A stretch of 39,136 nucleotides of DNA. It comes from Bacteroidota bacterium. Lineage in GTDB: Bacteria > Bacteroidota > Bacteroidia > Chitinophagales > Saprospiraceae. The position numbers and the translations under genes were made by a program. The stretch spans positions 1 to 39,136 of the forward strand of contig JAKOXM010000297.1 of assembly GCA_029781095.1 (NCBI GenBank), given 5' to 3'. Shown here in pieces: positions 1-7,780 of this stretch. Under the pieces are notes generated by a model. It searched no databases. It worked only from the letters and a program-made list of their open reading frames with translations, and was not told the DNA's origin. The number at the start of each line of letters is the position of its first letter. Position 1 is the first letter of the stretch.

Positions 1-2
1 TC

Positions 3-1034
3 AGCGGACAGGATCCGGCAGGATTTTATTCCCTGATCCAGACCATCGGAGGCGCGCCGCTGCTCAATGTTCCCAATTCGGACTACGGCGAAGAAATCGC
101 TTACATCCAGGGCGTGGAGAGCAGCCTCAGCCAATATTCCCAACGCATCAGCGCTACTTTCAACGCCGGTTCCAATGCGCTCACCGATTACCCGGACACG
201 ACGCTTGCAAATCAGTTGAAAACCATTGCGCGCCTCATTTCAGGCGGCTGTAAAACAAAAATTTATCTCTGCTCCATGGGCGGTTTCGATACGCACGGCG
301 CACAGGTAATTGAAAATAACACGACTATCGGCAACCACGCAACCCTGTTGCAGAACCTCTCCGATTCGGTCAAGTATTTCTTTGATGATTTGAAGGCACT
401 CGGTATCGATGACCAGGTAGCCGCCTGCACTTTTTCGGAATTCGGACGCACGGCCAAAGAAAACGGCTCGCTGGGTTCCGACCACGGCACCCTGGCGCCC
501 ATGTTCCTGTTTGGTAAAAACATACAGGCCGGCGTAATCGGAACAAACGTCAATCTGGGCGTGCTGACACAGGATAATCAATTGGAAGACATGCAATTCG
601 ATTATCGGCAGGTGTTCACTACCCTGCTGCAGGACTGGCTGGGCGCCAATAATTTCGTGCTGGAACAGACGATGTTCGAAGGTTTTGCCAAAGTGCCTGC
701 AATAGATACGGCATATGTCGTGAGTCCCGACTGTTACTTTGGAACTACTGCCATATTTGATCCGTACAAAGGACAGCGTGCGCTGGCGGTATTTCCCAAT
801 CCCGCTTCCATCAGCGCCGAAGTAACGTTGCAAAGCAAAGAGACATTCGACGCCTATCTGTCAGTACACAGTCTGGGCGGCGCATTGATTTCTGCCACTT
901 CCGTCCGGGTGCAGGCGGGCAACAACCTGTTCTACGTTGACGTGGCTACGCTGCCCCCGGGTCCATATTTCGTGCGTCTCGAAAATAAAAATTCGGGTCA
1001 GGCTGAAGTGGTAAAACTCAGCGTCGCACGCTAA
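3..1034 (+). CDS. DUF1501 family protein with T9SS type A C-terminal domain (5' partial)
   Basis: The reading frame is open to the left window edge, so this is the C-terminal part of a larger protein; the track start (GTG at 114) is not the true start. The motif MGGFDTHG and a later FSEFGRTA fit the DUF1501 family, whose members resemble alkaline phosphatase/sulfatase-fold proteins and are often secreted. The last ~80 residues (from FPNPAS to KLSVAR) are a typical T9SS type A sorting domain, so the protein is probably exported by the PorT-type machinery and cleaved or anchored at the surface. A hairpin terminator lies just downstream. The catalytic activity is not known for the family. Confidence 0.85.
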   Translation, partial: SGQDPAGFYSLIQTIGGAPLLNVPNSDYGEEIAYIQGVESSLSQYSQRISATFNAGSNALTDYPDTTLANQLKTIARLISGGCKTKIYLCSMGGFDTHGAQVIENNTTIGNHATLLQNLSDSVKYFFDDLKALGIDDQVAACTFSEFGRTAKENGSLGSDHGTLAPMFLFGKNIQAGVIGTNVNLGVLTQDNQLEDMQFDYRQVFTTLLQDWLGANNFVLEQTMFEGFAKVPAIDTAYVVSPDCYFGTTAIFDPYKGQRALAVFPNPASISAEVTLQSKETFDAYLSVHSLGGALISATSVRVQAGNNLFYVDVATLPPGPYFVRLENKNSGQAEVVKLSVAR

Positions 1035-1063
1035 TTTTAATAACAAACCAAACCTTGCTGGCC

Positions 1064-1099
1064 GGCGCCGGGCGACAGAATCCGTCCGGCGCCATTTGT
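1064..1099 (+). terminator. Hairpin terminator after the DUF1501 gene
   Basis: An 8-bp perfect GC stem (GGCGCCGG/CCGGCGCC, loop 14 nt) is followed by ATTTGTTTT. It sits 30 bases after the stop codon and just ahead of the next gene's promoter box. Confidence 0.55.
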
Positions 1100-1110
1100 T
1101 TTCGCCGTTA

Positions 1111-1118
1111 TACCTTTG
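1111..1118 (+). promoter_or_regulatory. Bacteroidota -7 box (TACCTTTG) for the flavoprotein gene
   Basis: TACCTTTG is an exact TAnnTTTG match. It ends only 5 bases before the ATG at 1124, so the predicted transcription start falls on or next to the start codon, which would give a leaderless mRNA. No well-spaced TTTG -33 element is visible. Confidence 0.45.
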
Positions 1119-1123
1119 CCGCT

Positions 1124-2278
1124 ATGGAGCGATTTGACTATGTCGTGATTGGCGGCGGTATTTTTGGCTGCTATGCCGCGTTGTATCTGGCCGGTAAGGG
1201 TGCGAGAGTAGCTCTGCTGGAAAAAGAGGCACATTTGTTTCAAAAAGCGTCATTAGTCAACCAGGCACGGCTCCACGGAGGTTATCATTACCCCAGAAGT
1301 CTGGCGACTGCGGCGCTGAGCGACGAACACAAGGAGCGCTTTACGGCAGAGCATCGCCGGTTTGTCAATTTTTCTTTCGAAAAATTTTATGCGATCGACC
1401 GTTTCGGCTCTTTTACAGACCCGTCGCAATTCGAACGGTTTTGTGCATACCTGGATATCCGCTGCGAACGCGTATCCGAGCATCCCCTGTTCAACTTTAA
1501 TCGCCTGGAAGCGCTCTTCCGTACAGAAGAATTTTCTTTCGATCCCGTGCTCCTGAAAGAATATTATACAAACAAGGTAGAGCATGCGAAGGGTATCGAA
1601 GTTTTCAAAAACGCATTGATCCAGAAAGCATCGCCCGATGGAAAAGAGTGGGTGCTGGAAATAAAATCGAACATTCCGTCCCTCGCCGGAAAAACACCTG
1701 CTGCTTCAAGCCTGAAATTTCAGACCCCCGTCGTTGTAAATGCAACTTATGCCGCGACGAATGCCGTCAATCGGCTTTTTGGCGCAAACGATCTGGCGCT
1801 CACCCACGAAATTGCGGAAATTGCTTTCGTCACCTCTCCCCTGTTCAATGGCAAGGGACTAACCGTGATGGACGGGCCCTTCGGCTCTGTCATGCCGTAT
1901 GGCCTCAGCGGCTTGCTGTCGTTGTCATCCGTGGCATATACGCATCATAAAATCTCTTATGATAACCTGCCCCGTTTCGACTGCCAGACAGAAACAGACC
2001 CCGATTGCCGGCCGGAAGCGCCGGGCATCTGCACGAACTGTCCCCGCAGGCCGGTCAGCAATGCCTATAAAATGCTCGCACAGATGAGGCAATATTTCAA
2101 CGAGTCCGTTCAATTTGAACACCTGTTTTCCTATTTCACCATCAAATCAAAATTAAAGGCGAATTACATAGACGACGGGCGACCCACCGAAATTTCCATG
2201 TTGCGCCCGGAGCCCCGGCTGTATTGTCTTTTTGCCGGAAAAATCAATTCGATCTACGAAGTAGAAAAGATACTATGA
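1124..2278 (+). CDS. FAD-dependent oxidoreductase (DAO-like)
   Basis: The N-terminus has a Rossmann dinucleotide-binding motif (VVIGGGIFGCYAALYL, with a following acidic residue in LLEKE), as in the D-amino acid oxidase/glycine oxidase superfamily. The ATG at 1124 is preferred over the upstream track start because it places this motif at residues 4-20 and lies just after a promoter box. Near residue 290 there is a four-cysteine stretch (C-x7-C-x7-C-x2-C) unusual for simple DAO enzymes; it could bind zinc or an Fe-S cluster. The substrate is unknown. The gene ends 11 bases from the convergent antiporter gene, with no obvious terminator between them. Confidence 0.75.
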   Translation: MERFDYVVIGGGIFGCYAALYLAGKGARVALLEKEAHLFQKASLVNQARLHGGYHYPRSLATAALSDEHKERFTAEHRRFVNFSFEKFYAIDRFGSFTDPSQFERFCAYLDIRCERVSEHPLFNFNRLEALFRTEEFSFDPVLLKEYYTNKVEHAKGIEVFKNALIQKASPDGKEWVLEIKSNIPSLAGKTPAASSLKFQTPVVVNATYAATNAVNRLFGANDLALTHEIAEIAFVTSPLFNGKGLTVMDGPFGSVMPYGLSGLLSLSSVAYTHHKISYDNLPRFDCQTETDPDCRPEAPGICTNCPRRPVSNAYKMLAQMRQYFNESVQFEHLFSYFTIKSKLKANYIDDGRPTEISMLRPEPRLYCLFAGKINSIYEVEKIL

Positions 2279-2289
2279 CTGGTCAGCGG

Positions 2290-3249
2290 TTATGCGTGCA
2301 TAAGCAGATAGGTCATGTAAACAATATAAACGGCGAGAAAGGCAAAGCCTTTTCCTCTCGTGACCACCCGGGGAGTCCTGAAAAAGCAGAATACGAACAG
2401 CATGGCCGTGACAAGTATGCAGACGGCAAAATCCAGTGAAGTGATATTTCCAAGCGGCAAGGGAGCCACTGTTGCGCTGATGCCCAGTATCAGAAATACG
2501 TTAAAAATATTGGAACCGATCACATTGCCCACCGCAATATCGGTGTTCCCTTTGCGGGCGGCTACAAGGGAAGTGGCCAATTCGGGAATGGAAGTACCTA
2601 TCGCTACCAAAGTGAGACCGATAACTGCTTCACTGATGCCCATTGAACGCGCCAGCGAAACGGCCGAATCGACGATAAAACGACCGCCCAATGTGAGTGC
2701 CACAATTCCGGCAATTACTTTTAAGGCAGCCTGCCAGACAGGCGCATGGTTTATGCCCTGCACAGCCGGTTCCGGGTTGTTCTGGGCAACTTCAAGCATG
2801 TAATACAGATAAATGACAAAAAAGCACAGCAAAACAATACCGTCGATGCGCGATATGACAGAAGGGGAAACGTGATCGATCATCTGGTCGTTCGACATCA
2901 GGAAAACCACGATTATACCCAACAAACTCAGCGGAATTTCTTTCCAGACGGTATTGCGCCGGATATATAGCGGCCGGATAATCGCCGCAAGACCAAGGAT
3001 CAGGCAAATATTCATCAGGTTGCTGCCTATAACATTCCCCAGGGCTACGTCTGCCTGACCCGACCGGGCGGCCAGCACCGAAACGATCAATTCCGGAGAG
3101 GAGGTGCCGAGCGACACAACCGTCAGACCGATAACCAGATCGGAAATGTTCAGGCGTTTTGCAAGAGACGACGAACCTTCCACGAGAATTTTTGCGCCAT
3201 ACGAAACGAACACACTTCCGGCGATAATTATCAGGATTTGAAGAAACAT
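2290..3249 (-). CDS. Calcium/sodium antiporter, CaCA family (YrbG-like)
   Basis: The protein has two homologous halves, each with an alpha-repeat: GLTVVSLGTSSPEL in the first and GLTLVAIGTSIPELATS in the second. Each is followed by a conserved GNVIGSN motif. This is the signature of K+-independent Na+/Ca2+ exchangers (YrbG type) of the inner membrane, with about ten hydrophobic segments. The ATG at 3249 (MFLQILII) is chosen because it starts directly with the first membrane segment; the longer track ORF adds 17 residues without support. The exchanged ion cannot be read from sequence, although Ca2+/Na+ is usual. Confidence 0.88.
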   Translation of the reverse strand: MFLQILIIIAGSVFVSYGAKILVEGSSSLAKRLNISDLVIGLTVVSLGTSSPELIVSVLAARSGQADVALGNVIGSNLMNICLILGLAAIIRPLYIRRNTVWKEIPLSLLGIIVVFLMSNDQMIDHVSPSVISRIDGIVLLCFFVIYLYYMLEVAQNNPEPAVQGINHAPVWQAALKVIAGIVALTLGGRFIVDSAVSLARSMGISEAVIGLTLVAIGTSIPELATSLVAARKGNTDIAVGNVIGSNIFNVFLILGISATVAPLPLGNITSLDFAVCILVTAMLFVFCFFRTPRVVTRGKGFAFLAVYIVYMTYLLMHA

Positions 3250-3394
3250 AACAGTATTGGGAGTGTTGAACAGGTGGCGAAGGTGCGGTGCTTTGATCAA
3301 TTTCGCAAGAACACCGGGTGTTTCGTCTTTATCTGGCGGGTATATTCTAATTTTCGCCGATTACCCCTCAGAGCAATGTTCAAATTCTGTAATT

Positions 3395-3700
3395 ATGATT
3401 TTTTTTAGCACACTTACCGAGGCACTTGACGATTTGCGTCGCCGGGGTTTTACTGCCGATTTTGACCTTCATCCCAACCGGCTCAGCTACTCTGCCAGGC
3501 AGATGGAATTGCACCCCGACGATTTTGAAATAGTGGAGGTATACCGGTTTGAAGGGGCCACTAATCCCGGAGACAGCGAAGTACTCTATGCCATCGAAGG
3601 CAAAGACGGCCTGAAGGGGGTGCTTGTGAACGCTTACGGCGCTTATTCCGATAACGTTTCAACGGAAATGCTGGCCAAACTCGGCGTCCGGCACGATTAA
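3395..3700 (+). CDS. Small conserved Bacteroidota protein (often misnamed phosphoribosylpyrophosphate synthetase)
   Basis: This 101-residue soluble protein has the layout LTEALDDLRRRGF...DFEIVEVYRFEG...VLYAIEG..G.KGVLVNAYG. I recognise it as a short family that is widespread in Bacteroidota. Database entries sometimes carry the name phosphoribosylpyrophosphate synthetase, but no PRPP-binding motif is visible and the protein is far too short. The ATG at 3395 fits the family N-terminus; the upstream 46 residues of the track ORF overlap the divergent antiporter start. A TAATTTTC promoter-like box lies at 3348-3355. Function is unknown. It is followed 20 bases later by the metal transporter pair. 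Confidence 0.75.
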   Translation: MIFFSTLTEALDDLRRRGFTADFDLHPNRLSYSARQMELHPDDFEIVEVYRFEGATNPGDSEVLYAIEGKDGLKGVLVNAYGAYSDNVSTEMLAKLGVRHD

Positions 3701-3720
3701 CCACACTGAATCAGAGTTTC

Positions 3721-4323
3721 ATGGAAACCATTCTGGCCGGCAGCGCCCTGTTGAGCATTTTTCATGCACTGATACCAAGTCACTGGCTGCCAGTACTGGC
3801 GGTCGGGCGCCAGGAAAACTGGTCTCCCGGCAGGATACTCTGGGTGACTTTCCTTGCGGGGCTCGCACATGTGCTCAGCACCGTCTTTCTGGGCAGCGCG
3901 CTCGCAGCGGTGGGCGGCCTGCTGGCAGCGCGTCTTGAGGTCTTTGCCTATTGGATGGCGCCGGTTTTGCTTTTTGCGCTGGGCATTTTTTATATATATC
4001 GCCATTATTATCACCATCATTTTCATTTGCACACGCAAAATCTTCCGTGGGGTGTAGTAGCAACCCTTACAATCGCAATGTTCTTTTCACCATGCCTGGA
4101 AATCGAAGGATATTTCCTGTCAGCAGGGCAGTTTGGCTGGAAGTTCGTTCTGTTGCTATCCCTGTTGTATGGATTTTTAAGCATTGCAGGCATGCTGATC
4201 TGGGTACGGCTCGCAATAAGCGGTCTGAAACGTATTAATTGGCACCGCTGGGAACACAACGCGGGGCTGATTACCGGTGTAACGCTGATCGCATCCGGAT
4301 TTGCATTATTTATCATTGACTAA
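3721..4323 (+). CDS. NicO/LysE-like membrane transporter with His-rich loop
   Basis: This 200-residue protein has about six hydrophobic segments. Near the start, HALIPSHWLPV resembles the HxxxxxHW/H-containing first helix of NicO/RcnA-type nickel-cobalt exporters and related LysE-fold proteins. A later AGLAHVLST repeats the His-in-helix pattern. A histidine-rich cytoplasmic loop (HYYHHHFHLH) lies near residue 100, as in metal exporters. A second conserved segment contains FSPCLEIEGYF. The gene is followed 9 bases after its stop by a CDF efflux gene, supporting a shared role in heavy-metal export. The actual metal is not known, and remote homology makes the family call moderate. Confidence 0.6.
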   Translation: METILAGSALLSIFHALIPSHWLPVLAVGRQENWSPGRILWVTFLAGLAHVLSTVFLGSALAAVGGLLAARLEVFAYWMAPVLLFALGIFYIYRHYYHHHFHLHTQNLPWGVVATLTIAMFFSPCLEIEGYFLSAGQFGWKFVLLLSLLYGFLSIAGMLIWVRLAISGLKRINWHRWEHNAGLITGVTLIASGFALFIID

Positions 4324-4332
4324 CAGTTGGTT

Positions 4333-5265
4333 ATGGCACACGAACACGCACACGATCACGGCCACCACCATCACGAGCTGCCGTCACCCGACAGACTGAA
4401 CTCTGCATTTTACATTGGCATAGGCCTGAACCTCGCATTTGTCGTTATTGAGACCTGCGCGGGGTTCTATACCCGATCGCTTGCGCTGCTCACCGATGCC
4501 GGGCATAACCTGAGCGATGTCGGCATTCTCGGATTGTCGCTGCTTGCATTCCGGCTGGCGCGGGCGCCTGCCAGCAGTCGATTCTCATATGGCTACCGGA
4601 AATCCACCGTACTGGCGTCGCTTATCAATGCCCTTTTGCTGCTTGTTGCCGTAGGCGGTATCGGTTACGAGGCGGCAAGGCGTTTGTCTACCCCGCCGGC
4701 GATTCCCGGTCTCACGGTTGCGGCCGTCGCGGCCGCAGGCATCCTGATCAATGCATTATCTGCCTGGCTGTTCTATCACGACCGTGAAAAGGATCTGAAT
4801 ATCAAAGGAGCGTACCTGCATCTGGCCGCCGATGCAGCAGTGTCTGCGGGCGTAATGATAGCAGGTTTGGCGATGTATTTTGCGGGTTGGCGGTGGCTGG
4901 ATCCGGTGATCAGTTTCGTCATCCTTGCCGTCATCCTCTGGAGTAGTTGGAGCTTGCTCCGCGAGAGTGTTTTTCTTTCCATCGATGCCGTTCCCGGAAG
5001 AATTGAAGTAGAAAAAATACGGGCAGCCGCTTTAAACATTAAAGGGGTGAAGGATATTCATCATATTCATGTTTGGGCGATGAGTACCACCGAAAATGCT
5101 ATGACAGCGCACCTTGTGCTCGAAGCAGGGTTCTTTGGAGACGGTACGCAGTCCGTGAAAAAGCAATTCCGCCATACACTCGAACATATGAATATCCGCC
5201 ACGCAACCCTCGAGACCGAGAGCGAGATGGAAGATTGTGAATGCAGGGATTGCGACGGCAATTAA
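4333..5265 (+). CDS. Cation diffusion facilitator (CzcD/ZitB-like zinc efflux)
   Basis: This is a 310-residue CDF transporter. It opens with a His-rich tail (HEHAHDHGHHHH), followed by six membrane helices and a C-terminal metallochaperone-like domain. The transport site is visible as TDAGHNLSD in helix 2 and HLAADAAVSAG in helix 5 (HxxxD), the pattern of Zn2+/Co2+/Cd2+ proton antiporters. The last residues are cysteine-rich (DCECRDC), an extra soft-metal site not present in most members. The ATG at 4333 is chosen over a TTG two codons upstream. Together with the preceding NicO-like gene it forms a likely metal-efflux operon. Its stop overlaps the stop of the convergent gene by four bases. 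Confidence 0.92.
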   Translation: MAHEHAHDHGHHHHELPSPDRLNSAFYIGIGLNLAFVVIETCAGFYTRSLALLTDAGHNLSDVGILGLSLLAFRLARAPASSRFSYGYRKSTVLASLINALLLLVAVGGIGYEAARRLSTPPAIPGLTVAAVAAAGILINALSAWLFYHDREKDLNIKGAYLHLAADAAVSAGVMIAGLAMYFAGWRWLDPVISFVILAVILWSSWSLLRESVFLSIDAVPGRIEVEKIRAAALNIKGVKDIHHIHVWAMSTTENAMTAHLVLEAGFFGDGTQSVKKQFRHTLEHMNIRHATLETESEMEDCECRDCDGN

Positions 5266-5618
5266 ATCTGTTCGAGCAGGATACGCTCGGCTTTTTTAAG
5301 CGATTTCACCACCTGGGCATAGGAATGGTCGATCAGGCTGCGCAGCATCGCGTCACCGAGGTCTCCTTCAAAATCGACCGTGTTCCAGTGTTTTTTGTTC
5401 ATGTGCCATCCGGGCTGTACTTCGGTATGATGCTCACGCAATTCGAGGGCAAACTCCGGGTCACATTTCAGATTGACCGTGAATCGTTCGGAATCGAGGC
5501 CGGTAATGGCAAATATTTTTCCGACAACGCGAAGACAAAGCGTTGACTCGCCAAATGGAAAATCCTCCGAGACTCCTTTTTGTGCCAGGCAATATGTCCG
5601 GAATTGTTCGACGTTCAT
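5262..5618 (-). CDS. MmcQ/YjbR family protein
   Basis: This is a 118-residue protein of the MmcQ/YjbR fold. Family features are the N-terminal VEQFRTYCLAQKGVSEDFPFGE, the central VGKIFAITGL and FTVNLKCDP, and GWHMNKKHWNTV near the middle. Members have a CyaY-like fold and are annotated as possible DNA-binding proteins, but no biochemical role is established. The gene is full length for the family and uses ATG. It is convergent with the CDF gene (stop codons overlap) and shares its strand with the kinase gene whose 3' end lies upstream, but the gap is short and an operon is possible. Confidence 0.88.
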   Translation of the reverse strand: MNVEQFRTYCLAQKGVSEDFPFGESTLCLRVVGKIFAITGLDSERFTVNLKCDPEFALELREHHTEVQPGWHMNKKHWNTVDFEGDLGDAMLRSLIDHSYAQVVKSLKKAERILLEQI

Positions 5619-5641
5619 GGCCGTGATTTGTATTTAACCGA

Positions 5642-6292
5642 TCAAAACAAGCCGTGCAGTTCGGCCTGAACCATTTCCACCACCTTTGCCGTATGCTCCT
5701 GGTTGTTCGAAAAATCGAACTGGTCGACGTTGATCACAAGCAGGCGCCCTTCGCGGTAATTGTTGATCCAGTTGTCATACCGTTCATTCAGGCGTTTCAG
5801 ATACTCAATGCTGATACTGCCTTCGTAGTCGCGACCGCGGCTTTGAATATGCTCCACCAGCGTCGGTATGCTCGCTTTTAAATAAATCATCAGATCCGGC
5901 GCCTTGATCTGGGAAACAATGGATTGAAACAAGGTGGTGTAATTTTCAAAATCACGTCGCTCCATCAGGCCCATGTCGGCGAGGTTGGGAGCAAAAATGA
6001 ACGCATCTTCATAAATGGTACGATCCTGCACCACCGTCCGGTTGCCTTGCTGGATGCGCAGCATCTGCTGGTAACGGCTCGAAAGAAAAAAAATCTGCAA
6101 ATTGAAAGACCATCGCTTCATGTCCAGGTAAAAATCGGACAGGTAAGGATTGTTTTCGGTGTCTTCATAGTGAACATCCCAGCCGAAGTGCCGGGCTAAC
6201 AATTCGCTAAGCGTAGTTTTGCCTGCACCAATGTTGCCTGCCAGCGCTACGTGTTTGATCAATGTTTTGTCAGAGGGAAAGCTCGGGTTCAT
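5642..6292 (-). CDS. Deoxynucleoside kinase (dAdo/dCyd kinase family)
   Basis: This 216-residue kinase phosphorylates deoxynucleosides for nucleotide salvage. It shows a P-loop GNIGAGKTTL near residue 20, the substrate-binding segment around NPYLSDFY, the DRTIYEDAFIF motif (the DRS-like catalytic region) and a lid with RGRDYEGSIS. The length and order match bacterial dAK/dGK/dCK enzymes. The ATG at 6292 is preferred because the track's extra 11 residues are not conserved-looking. A TACCTTCG box lies on the minus strand about 20 bases upstream (forward 6313-6320). The preferred nucleoside cannot be told from sequence. Confidence 0.92.
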   Translation of the reverse strand: MNPSFPSDKTLIKHVALAGNIGAGKTTLSELLARHFGWDVHYEDTENNPYLSDFYLDMKRWSFNLQIFFLSSRYQQMLRIQQGNRTVVQDRTIYEDAFIFAPNLADMGLMERRDFENYTTLFQSIVSQIKAPDLMIYLKASIPTLVEHIQSRGRDYEGSISIEYLKRLNERYDNWINNYREGRLLVINVDQFDFSNNQEHTAKVVEMVQAELHGLF

Positions 6293-6375
6293 TACTGTAT
6301 ATTTGTGCGGAGCGAAGGTAGACAAATCGTTGCTCGTTAAAAATCAAACAAGCATCCTTTCAAAAAAAAATGGAT

Positions 6376-6405
6376 CGTTCAACGAGCTGTGGGCAACGTT
6401 GAACG
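6376..6405. repeat. Inverted repeat upstream of gatC
   Basis: CGTTCAACG and CGTTGAACG form perfect 9-bp arms separated by 12 bases, in the gap between the divergent kinase and gatC genes. No T-tract follows, so a protein-binding site or leader hairpin is more likely than a terminator. Confidence 0.5.
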
Positions 6406-6437
6406 GGCAACTCCTGACAAACATCTAAGGTTTTTTC

Positions 6438-6731
6438 ATGCAACTGGATAAACAACTTATTTCGAGACTTGAAAAACTGGCGCGTCTGCAACTCAGCGAA
6501 GCAGAACGTGAAAAATTGACCGGCGACTTGCAGCGGATCCTTGATATGGTGGACAAACTTCAGGAATTGGATACCGGCGGGATTCTACCGCTTGTTTATC
6601 TCAATGATGAAAACGGCTCCCTTCGTCCCGACGAAGTTGACCGGCATCTTACAACCAAAGAAGCTCTGCAAAATGCGCCAAAACATGACAGCCGGTTTTT
6701 CAGGGTACCGAAAGTGATTGATAGTATTTAA
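6438..6731 (+). CDS. gatC: Asp-tRNA(Asn)/Glu-tRNA(Gln) amidotransferase subunit C
   Basis: GatC is the small scaffold subunit of the GatCAB transamidase that converts misacylated Glu-tRNA(Gln) or Asp-tRNA(Asn) to the correct form. The 97 residues match the family: an N-terminal helix with KLARLQLSEAEREKLTGDLQRIL, then MVDKLQELDTGGILPL, then LRPDEV and the end motif FFRVPKVI. gatA and gatB are not adjacent, as is common in Bacteroidota. A small membrane protein gene follows 14 bases later and may be co-transcribed. Confidence 0.93.
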   Translation: MQLDKQLISRLEKLARLQLSEAEREKLTGDLQRILDMVDKLQELDTGGILPLVYLNDENGSLRPDEVDRHLTTKEALQNAPKHDSRFFRVPKVIDSI

Positions 6732-6745
6732 ACAACCTATCTCCT

Positions 6746-6931
6746 ATGGACAACAATCAAAATCGGACCCGGACGATCCTTTACGGGGTCATTATCGTTG
6801 GCGGGGTGGCACTGGCGCTATATTTCATAGTCGGCCGTTTTTTTCCCCAGATGATCTCAAAATTTACGACATTGCTCATGGGCCTTCTCGTGTTTGTTAC
6901 CGGCATGTTTTTGCGAAAAAAACGCTCTTGA
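6746..6931 (+). CDS. Small two-helix membrane protein, unknown function
   Basis: This 61-residue protein has two hydrophobic segments (about residues 11-30 and 36-55) separated by a short GRFFPQ turn, and ends with a positive tail RKKRS. Its placement between gatC and the ABC ATPase, with 14- and 37-base gaps on the same strand, supports it as a real gene. I do not recognise a family. Confidence 0.6.
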   Translation: MDNNQNRTRTILYGVIIVGGVALALYFIVGRFFPQMISKFTTLLMGLLVFVTGMFLRKKRS

Positions 6932-6968
6932 AATAACTACTATTCGTTCATCTCCTAGGAATGACCTT

Positions 6969-7691
6969 ATGCTGATTTCAATAAAAAACCTGAATAAAAC
7001 CTACATTATGGGGGCAGAAAAAGTGGAAGCCCTCAAAAACGTCACGCTCGAAATAGCCAAGAACGAATACGTTGCGCTCATGGGACCATCCGGCAGCGGC
7101 AAATCCACGCTCATGAACCTCCTCGGTTGCCTCGACACACCCACAAGCGGAGAATACTGGCTCAACGGGATCGAAGTCAGCACGATGGACGACGGTGACC
7201 TCGCCGAGGTACGTAACAAACAAATCGGATTTGTTTTCCAGACTTTCAACCTTATGCCGCGGCTTTCCGCATTGGAAAACGTGGCGCTACCGCTCGTTTA
7301 TGCCGGTGTGAGCCGCGAAGAACGCCTCGAAAAGGCCCGTAAAACGCTGGAAGCCGTCGGCCTCGGTGACCGTGTCAGCCACAAACCAAACGAACTCTCC
7401 GGTGGTCAGCGACAGCGCGTCGCCGTGGCGCGGGCCCTGGTCAATGACCCCGCCATCATTCTTGCCGACGAACCGACAGGAAACCTCGATAGCAAAACAT
7501 CTTACGAGATCATGGGGCTTTTTGAACAAATCCATCAGGCCGGCAATACCGTGATACTCGTAACCCACGAACATGATATTGCCCGGCATGCCCACCGCAT
7601 CGTTCGCTTGCGCGACGGACTTATCGAAACAGATCAGATAAACGATCAGATTGTCAGTATGGCCAACGTCAATTCCCAGGCGGCCGAATAG
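6969..7691 (+). CDS. ABC transporter ATP-binding protein (MacB/LolD type)
   Basis: This 240-residue ATPase has all ABC motifs in order: Walker [11 protein letters not shown]-loop FQTFNLMPR, signature [15 protein letters not shown], Walker [12 protein letters not shown] and the H-loop VTHEHD. The insert [16 protein letters not shown] is typical of the MacB/LolD/FtsE group, which partners permeases of the FtsX/MacB fold in lipoprotein release, efflux or cell division. No permease gene is in the window, so the partner is unknown. The ATG at 6969 starts the conserved domain directly; the longer track ORF overlaps the upstream gene. It ends just before a strong hairpin terminator. Confidence 0.92.
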   Translation: MLISIKNLNKTYIMGAEKVEALKNVTLEIAKNEYVALMGPSGSGKSTLMNLLGCLDTPTSGEYWLNGIEVSTMDDGDLAEVRNKQIGFVFQTFNLMPRLSALENVALPLVYAGVSREERLEKARKTLEAVGLGDRVSHKPNELSGGQRQRVAVARALVNDPAIILADEPTGNLDSKTSYEIMGLFEQIHQAGNTVILVTHEHDIARHAHRIVRLRDGLIETDQINDQIVSMANVNSQAAE

Positions 7692-7721
7692 ATATTGATT
7701 TTGTTGTTTTCATTAAAAAAC

Positions 7722-7753
7722 ACAGGCCATCCCGGACGTCCGGGATGGCCTGT
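7722..7753. terminator. Bidirectional terminator, 32-bp perfect palindrome
   Basis: ACAGGCCATCCCGGAC and its reverse complement form one uninterrupted 32-bp palindrome between two convergent genes. On the minus strand it is followed by GTTTTTTAATG, a good U-tract for ending the TonB receptor transcript. On the plus strand the T-tract is weak. Confidence 0.8.
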
Positions 7754-7780
7754 TGTATTTCGGCCTTTCGAAACAAGGCA

